Shown here piece after piece: positions 14,550-18,140 of a stretch of 18,140 bases of DNA; positions within the stretch are counted from its first letter, which is position 1, and each line of letters starts with the position of its first letter. The notes below the pieces were generated by a model that searched no databases, had not been told where the DNA came from, and was given only the letters and a program-made list of their open reading frames with translations. Made by a program: the position numbers and the translations under genes. The stretch is from Victivallales bacterium (lineage in GTDB: Bacteria; Verrucomicrobiota; Lentisphaeria; Oligosphaerales; Lenti-02): assembly GCA_018648945.1 (NCBI GenBank), contig JABGQJ010000072.1, forward strand, positions 1 to 18,140. Direction: 5' to 3'.

Positions 14550-15862
14550 TATTTCATCGCGGGGATCCAGTTTCCGTGAGCCTCGAAGAGGTCGTCGCAC
14601 ATGGCCACGATCTCGTCGAGGCTTAGTTCGGCGGCGGCATGTGGATCGAGCATGGCAGCCTGGTAGACATAGTCCTTCCTGCCGGTGAGCACGGCCTCAA
14701 TGGTCAGCAACTGTACGTTGATCATCGTGCGGTTCAGAGCTGCGCAGGCCTCCGGCAGCGCCCCGACGTGGCAAGGCACGACACCATTGCGGTCGACCAT
14801 GCAGGGGACTTCCACCACACAGTTGGGTGGCAGGTTGGTGATCAGCCCCGTGTTCATGACGTTGCCACCGATGCGGTACGGCACGTCGGTCTCCATCGCT
14901 TCCATGATGTAGCTGGCGTACTCGTGGGTGCGGGTGTGGGAGAGATCCTGGTCGTTGACCAACTCGTCGCGCTGCTTCTCCCACTGCTTGATCTGGTTGA
15001 CGCAGCGGCGCGGGTACTCGTCCAGTGGGATGTTGTACCGTTCGATGAGTTCCGGGTAGTTCTTCTTGATCCAGTAGGGCATGTATTCGGCAGAGTGCTC
15101 GCTGGACTCGGTGATGTAGTAGCCGAAGCGGCGCATCACCTCGAAGCGTACCATGTCGCCATGCTTTTCCTCACCGGCGTTCTTGGCCGCCGCCTTCTCC
15201 TTGAGCTCGGGGTAGAGGTCGCGGCCGCCGTCGGTGAGCTCCAGCAACCAGCCCTGGTGGTTGATGCCAGCGATCTGCCACTGCAGGTCCTCGGCCTCGA
15301 TCCCCAGATGCCGCAGCACGTGGGGGGCGCAGACCTGGACGCTGTGGCAGAGCCCGACGGTCTTCACCGCCGAGCCGCGCAGCATGGTGCCGGTCAGCAT
15401 GGACATGGGGTTGGTGTAGTTCAGCATCCACGCATCGGGGCAGGCCTTCTCCATGTCCTGCGCGAAGTCGAGCATGACGGGGGCGGTCCGCAACGTGCGG
15501 AAGATGCCGCCGATGCCGAGGGTGTCGGCGATGGTCTGCTGTAGACCGTACTTCTTGGGGATCTCGAAGTCGGTCACCGTGCACGGTTCGTAGCCGCCGA
15601 CTTGGATCGCATTCACCACATAGTTCGCGCCCGCCAGGGCCGCTGGCCGGTTCTCGACCCCCAGGTATGCCTGGATGGTCGCGGAGGCACCGCAGTTCTT
15701 GTTGATGCTCTCCAGCATCATCTTGGAGTCTTCCAGACGCTGGGCGTCGATGTCGTAGAGAGCGATGGTGGCGTCGGCGAGAGCAGGGGAGAGCATGCAG
15801 TCGCCGAGGACGTTCTTGGCGAACACCGTGCTGCCGGCGCCCATGAAGGTGATTTTGGCCAT
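14549..15862 (-). CDS. melA: GH4 alpha-galactosidase-like glycosidase
   Basis: A 437-residue cytoplasmic glycoside hydrolase of family 4, which cleaves glycosides by an oxidation-elimination route using NAD+ and a divalent metal, usually Mn2+. The N-terminal Rossmann loop is G8-A-G-S-T-V-F-A-K-N; N148-Y-T-N-P152 is the family sugar/NAD motif; metal ligands are C172 in L-C-H-S-V-Q and H202 in G-I-N-H. The C-H-S-V-Q form and overall sequence fit MelA-type alpha-galactosidases rather than 6-phospho-glucosidases, but alpha-glucosidase or glucuronidase specificity within GH4 cannot be excluded. Length is typical. The ATG has AGGA about 11 bases upstream, within a small palindrome. It follows the sorE-like gene by 40 bases and is probably second in that operon. 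No signal peptide, so its substrate must be imported; no transporter is in the window. Confidence 0.88.
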   Translation of the reverse strand: MAKITFMGAGSTVFAKNVLGDCMLSPALADATIALYDIDAQRLEDSKMMLESINKNCGASATIQAYLGVENRPAALAGANYVVNAIQVGGYEPCTVTDFEIPKKYGLQQTIADTLGIGGIFRTLRTAPVMLDFAQDMEKACPDAWMLNYTNPMSMLTGTMLRGSAVKTVGLCHSVQVCAPHVLRHLGIEAEDLQWQIAGINHQGWLLELTDGGRDLYPELKEKAAAKNAGEEKHGDMVRFEVMRRFGYYITESSEHSAEYMPYWIKKNYPELIERYNIPLDEYPRRCVNQIKQWEKQRDELVNDQDLSHTRTHEYASYIMEAMETDVPYRIGGNVMNTGLITNLPPNCVVEVPCMVDRNGVVPCHVGALPEACAALNRTMINVQLLTIEAVLTGRKDYVYQAAMLDPHAAAELSLDEIVAMCDDLFEAHGNWIPAMK

Positions 15863-15865
15863 GCG

Positions 15866-15896
15866 GGAATAATTCCTATTGCGGTCCGGATTCCGG
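15866..15896. promoter_or_regulatory. Two 11-bp palindromes in the sorE-melA gap
   Basis: GGAATAATTCC (15866-15876) and CCGGATTCCGG (15886-15896) are perfect odd-length palindromes whose centres are exactly 20 bp apart, about two helical turns. They fill most of the 40-base gap. In RNA the first could pair part of the melA ribosome site (AGGAA). They may be an internal operator or a translation control; evidence is geometry only. Confidence 0.35.
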
Positions 15897-15902
15897 GAGA
15901 GG

Positions 15903-17168
15903 CTAGCAGCTCAGTTTTGGGAATCTCTCAAGCACGATCTTCTCGGCTTCGAGATTCCACAGACCGTTGTTCCTGGCGCACGCTTCGGCCAGTTCGGCGT
16001 AGAGCGGGTTCTCGCAACCCAGTTCAGCCAGATCGTCGATCGCCACCAGCGGGAAGTCGCAGTGGGTGTAGATCAGCTTCTTGCCGCCGGCAATGTCCGG
16101 CAGGTGCAACGTGGCCTCGGCGGCGGCCGTGAGACCGCCCACATGGGTGATCATGGCGGCGGGATTGATGCGCCCGGCGGCCATCAGTTCCAGCGCGTCG
16201 CGCATGTCTTCCTTGGTGCCGCCACTGGTGCCGGCGATGTGGGTGCCGCCGTAGTGGACTTCATAGAAGTTGAACTTGGCGGAGAACTGCTGGTCGGTGG
16301 GACCGGCGAAGAAGTTCAGGCAGCCATCGCGCCCCATGATCGCGTCGCCCTGCTCGATGACCGGAGCTACCGGGGCCATGACGAACACATCGTCGAACCC
16401 CGCGCCGCCGGAGATGTCCAGCAGATCCTGGACCGGGTTGTCCGTGCGGGTGTTCACATAGCGCAACTCCACGCCCTGGGCTTTGGCCTCTGCGGTCGTG
16501 ATGATGGACGCCGCCCGGTCGAGCCGGGGCTGGTCGATATCGGTCACCACCACCAGCGATGGCTTGCGATCACCATGCACGAGCAGATCGATCAGTCCCA
16601 AGCCCATCGGACCGGCGCTGGCCAAACAGGCCACCTTGCCGCCTTCGATGATCCCCATGTGGTGCTCGTAGCTGGCAGGCTTCATGTGGTACTGCGCCTT
16701 GAGCGCGCCGATGATACAGCTCACCGGCTCGGCCAACGAGGCCAGGAAGAATGCGTCGCCGCTATAGTTCAGCAAGCAGTCCACCTCCATCACGCAGGAG
16801 GGGATTCTCACCGCCGTGGCGTCGCCGCCAACGGTCGGGAAGGAGTAGCCGGGAGCGTCCTGCGACCCCTTGTACATCAGCGCCGGCTGGATGCCGAACT
16901 TGTCGCCCGGCTTGAACTGATCCTGCCACTTGCTGCCGACTTCCAGGATCCGCCCCGCAAACTCATGGCCGATCATGGTCGGGTTCTGATCGCAGTCGTC
17001 GGGCACGCGTTTGTGATCGGGGCCCTGCTTGGCAGCCTTGTAGCTGGACATGCAGATCGAGTCGCAGAGCACCTCGGCAACAATGCCATCTTCGCCGACC
17101 GGTGGCAGTTCGAAGGTCTCCAGGCGGAGGTCCATTTTCCCGTGGATGCGCAGGGCGGTCGTCTTCAT
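15903..17168 (-). CDS. sorE: SorE-like zinc-dependent alcohol dehydrogenase (L-sorbose-1-phosphate reductase family)
   Basis: A 421-residue medium-chain dehydrogenase resembling L-sorbose-1-phosphate reductase, which interconverts L-sorbose 1-phosphate and D-glucitol 6-phosphate using NAD(P)H. The catalytic zinc site is indicated by C35/C39 in C-D-S-I-C, G67-H68-E69, and E147 in L-A-E-P-V-S-C. The four-cysteine structural zinc loop of classical alcohol dehydrogenases is absent. The nucleotide loop is A-S-A-G-P-M-G-L-G (183-191) with D210 at the end of the next strand. The frame continues to 17213, but the start at 17168 gives the conserved N-terminus (M-K-T-T-A-L-R-I-H-G-K) and has GAGGA ten bases upstream; 17213 is also about where transcription should begin. 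It is first in a probable operon with a GH4 glycosidase. The true substrate here may be another ketose or polyol phosphate, so the symbol is by family only. Confidence 0.82.
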   Translation of the reverse strand: MKTTALRIHGKMDLRLETFELPPVGEDGIVAEVLCDSICMSSYKAAKQGPDHKRVPDDCDQNPTMIGHEFAGRILEVGSKWQDQFKPGDKFGIQPALMYKGSQDAPGYSFPTVGGDATAVRIPSCVMEVDCLLNYSGDAFFLASLAEPVSCIIGALKAQYHMKPASYEHHMGIIEGGKVACLASAGPMGLGLIDLLVHGDRKPSLVVVTDIDQPRLDRAASIITTAEAKAQGVELRYVNTRTDNPVQDLLDISGGAGFDDVFVMAPVAPVIEQGDAIMGRDGCLNFFAGPTDQQFSAKFNFYEVHYGGTHIAGTSGGTKEDMRDALELMAAGRINPAAMITHVGGLTAAAEATLHLPDIAGGKKLIYTHCDFPLVAIDDLAELGCENPLYAELAEACARNNGLWNLEAEKIVLERFPKLSC

Positions 17169-17219
17169 TGCGCCAGATTCCTCTGTGTGTGATGGCAGGT
17201 GGCTCGCGAGCAAAGAGCG

Positions 17220-17247
17220 AACATAACTTTTGGCGAAGCGGATTCAA
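17220..17247 (-). promoter_or_regulatory. Candidate sigma-70 promoter of the sorE-melA operon
   Basis: On the minus strand TTGAAT (17247-17242) and TATGTT (17225-17220) are 16 bases apart, each matching consensus at four or more positions. Transcription would begin near 17213, giving a leader of about 45 bases that contains the GAGGA ribosome site. Confidence 0.6.
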
Positions 17248-17266
17248 GTGTGCTTGCCAGCACTTG
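17245..17266. promoter_or_regulatory. Palindrome overlapping the sorE -35 box, possible operator
   Basis: CAAGTGTGCT (17245-17254) and AGCACTTG (17259-17266) form an imperfect palindrome: arms CAAGTG-GCT and AGC-CACTTG with a 4-base centre and a small offset. The left end covers the first bases of the -35 hexamer, where a bound repressor would block transcription. No regulator gene is in the window, so the partner is unknown. Confidence 0.4.
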
Positions 17267-17292
17267 CCACCGCCCTTTTGAGGTGCGATGAT

Positions 17293-17321
17293 TTGGCAAT
17301 GCGCCCAATCACCGCTAGTGT
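17293..17321 (+). promoter_or_regulatory. Candidate sigma-70 promoter of the right-edge gene
   Basis: TTGGCA (17293-17298) and TAGTGT (17316-17321) are separated by 17 bases. The form closely follows the TTGCCA-17-TAGGGT promoter at 8122-8150. It implies a leader of about 160 bases with a hairpin at 17341-17371. Confidence 0.45.
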
Positions 17322-17486
17322 GCAGTGGTTTTAGGCGCCGCACCCCCATCGCGACACAGGTGAGGGGGGTGATGGTCCCCGATTTGCACGACGGCCATGA
17401 ACATTCGGCCCTGCGGAAGCCCTTCGCCACAGATCCGTCGCCAAGGGACTCCCTTCCGGTACGGTAGCGGTTAGGAGTACGTGACG

Positions 17487-18140
17487 ATGCCCGACAACAA
17501 ACCTGGTGGTCTCAAGCTGAAACTGCGCAACAAGGCCGACACCAATCGGCTCAAGACGCAAACGGGTCGGCTGAAGACGGAGGCCGCCCAGGAGGGCGCC
17601 GCCGAAGCGCAGACCAAGGCAGTGCCCGTACCCCCGCAGCCCGCCATGCCCGCTGCCAACCAGACCGCGGAGATTCAGGATCCCATGGCTCTGCGCGACA
17701 CCAGCCAAGGCAAACTCAAGCGGGTGCAGTCCCCGGACGAGACGGCCAATGCCGTGTCTCCCGCTGCCGCCGGGGAGGACGGTGTCAAGCGCGAGACCGT
17801 TCGCCTCAAGGTCGTGCGCGGCAGCAAGCCCGGGAGCCCCCAGGCTGCGCCTGGCCCCGGAGCGCCCGCCGCGGAGTCCGCTCCTCCCCCCGCCGCACCG
17901 CCGCAAGCCGAGAGCCCCGCCGCCCCCTCTGCCCAGACGATCAAGATCTCCCTGCCGGGCCTGAAGAAGGGACCGTCGAAAGCGGGGCAGGCCGCCCTCA
18001 AACGGTCTACGTCCACAGTCCGGGTCCAGGAACCCCCGGAGGGCGCCGGAGCTGGCAGTACCCTCAAAGTGTCGCCTCCGAAGCCCGAGGCCGAGGAGTA
18101 CCGCGAGACCAACACTGCCACGCTCAAGGTGGGGGTGCAA
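17487..18140 (+). CDS. Lys/Pro/Ala-rich repeat protein, cut by the window end
   Basis: The first 218 residues of a protein whose 3' end lies beyond the window; no stop occurs before 18140. Not recognised. There is no signal peptide or membrane segment, and the sequence is low in aromatic residues and rich in K, P, A, T and Q, so it is probably disordered. It contains about nine loose copies of a short basic/hydrophobic motif, T-x-[RK]-[LIV]-[KR]-[VIL]: LKLKLR (9-14), RLK (21-23), T-G-R-L-K (26-30), G-K-L-K, E-T-V-R-L-K-V-V, Q-T-I-K-I, S-T-V-R-V, S-T-L-K-V and T-A-T-L-K-V. AGGAG lies nine bases before the ATG; an in-frame GTG at 17481 is too close to it. The long opposite-strand frame is a GC-rich shadow. 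A scaffold or nucleic-acid-binding role is conceivable, without direct evidence. Confidence 0.75.
   Translation, partial: MPDNKPGGLKLKLRNKADTNRLKTQTGRLKTEAAQEGAAEAQTKAVPVPPQPAMPAANQTAEIQDPMALRDTSQGKLKRVQSPDETANAVSPAAAGEDGVKRETVRLKVVRGSKPGSPQAAPGPGAPAAESAPPPAAPPQAESPAAPSAQTIKISLPGLKKGPSKAGQAALKRSTSTVRVQEPPEGAGAGSTLKVSPPKPEAEEYRETNTATLKVGVQ

Larger units (their letters stand above)
17169..17486. other. Divergent regulatory region between sorE and the right-edge gene
   Basis: A 318-base gap with no supported gene. It holds a minus-strand promoter (17220-17247) with an overlapping palindrome (17245-17266), a plus-strand promoter (17293-17321) and a 7-bp inverted repeat (CACCCCC at 17341-17347, GGGGGTG at 17365-17371) in the leader of the right-edge gene. 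A second small hairpin, AAGGG/CCCTT, occurs around 17444-17456. Confidence 0.5.

Noticed and set aside
17331..18140. A 269-codon open frame on the minus strand at the right edge
   Set aside because: Its product is a Gly/Arg/Leu-rich string typical of antisense to Pro/Ala-rich coding DNA. The plus strand has a promoter, an AGGAG site and a repeated peptide motif.

Overview
The window is a GC-rich stretch of bacterial chromosome, densely packed with genes on both strands. It holds eleven complete protein genes I am confident in, one gene cut off by the right edge, and a possible 14-codon leader peptide. I see no rRNA, tRNA, transposase, phage gene or CRISPR array. The host is probably Gram-negative: there is an LpxC-type deacetylase-like protein, a signal-peptide protein that looks periplasmic, and a membrane-anchored protein with an outward-facing domain. 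The mix of Gfo/Idh/MocA oxidoreductases, a GH4 glycosidase, a SorE-type dehydrogenase, a DUF1566 protein and lineage-specific repeat proteins reminds me of the Planctomycetes-Verrucomicrobia-Lentisphaerae group. That placement is inference and not proven by any single gene.

Left block (1-7957, all minus strand, so read right to left): a membrane-anchored helical protein with a C-terminal DUF1566 domain (7957-5777), an imidazolonepropionase-like amidohydrolase (5704-4544), an RNase II/R-family exoribonuclease (4324-2345), then two different Gfo/Idh/MocA oxidoreductases (2313-1270 and 1216-164). The RNase has its own candidate promoter and a structured leader. The two oxidoreductases follow it closely and are probably co-transcribed. 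A nested hairpin lies just past the end of this run.

Middle (7958-11156): a compact divergent promoter region (7958-8184) drives the DUF1566 gene leftwards and an alpha/alpha-toroid protein rightwards. Converging on the toroid gene is a translationally coupled pair: a secreted, highly charged coiled-coil protein with a 21-residue tandem repeat, followed by a divergent LpxC-like protein whose GTG start overlaps the upstream stop codon.

Right block (11157-18140): a PAS-HisKA-receiver hybrid kinase whose ATP-binding region has lost its recognisable N and G1 boxes, preceded by a possible leader peptide that ends on the kinase start codon. It is followed 18 bases later by folC. Converging on folC is a two-gene carbohydrate operon, sorE-like dehydrogenase then melA-like GH4 alpha-galactosidase, with a good promoter and a palindrome overlapping its -35 box. 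Divergent from this, at the right edge, starts a lysine/proline/alanine-rich protein with many copies of a short T-x-[RK]-[LIV]-K-like motif.

No defence system or biosynthetic cluster is visible. The least conventional parts are the LpxC-like/coiled-coil pair, the degenerate hybrid kinase with its leader ORF, and the right-edge repeat protein. Several regulatory sites are proposed from motif and spacing only; each needs experimental or comparative support.
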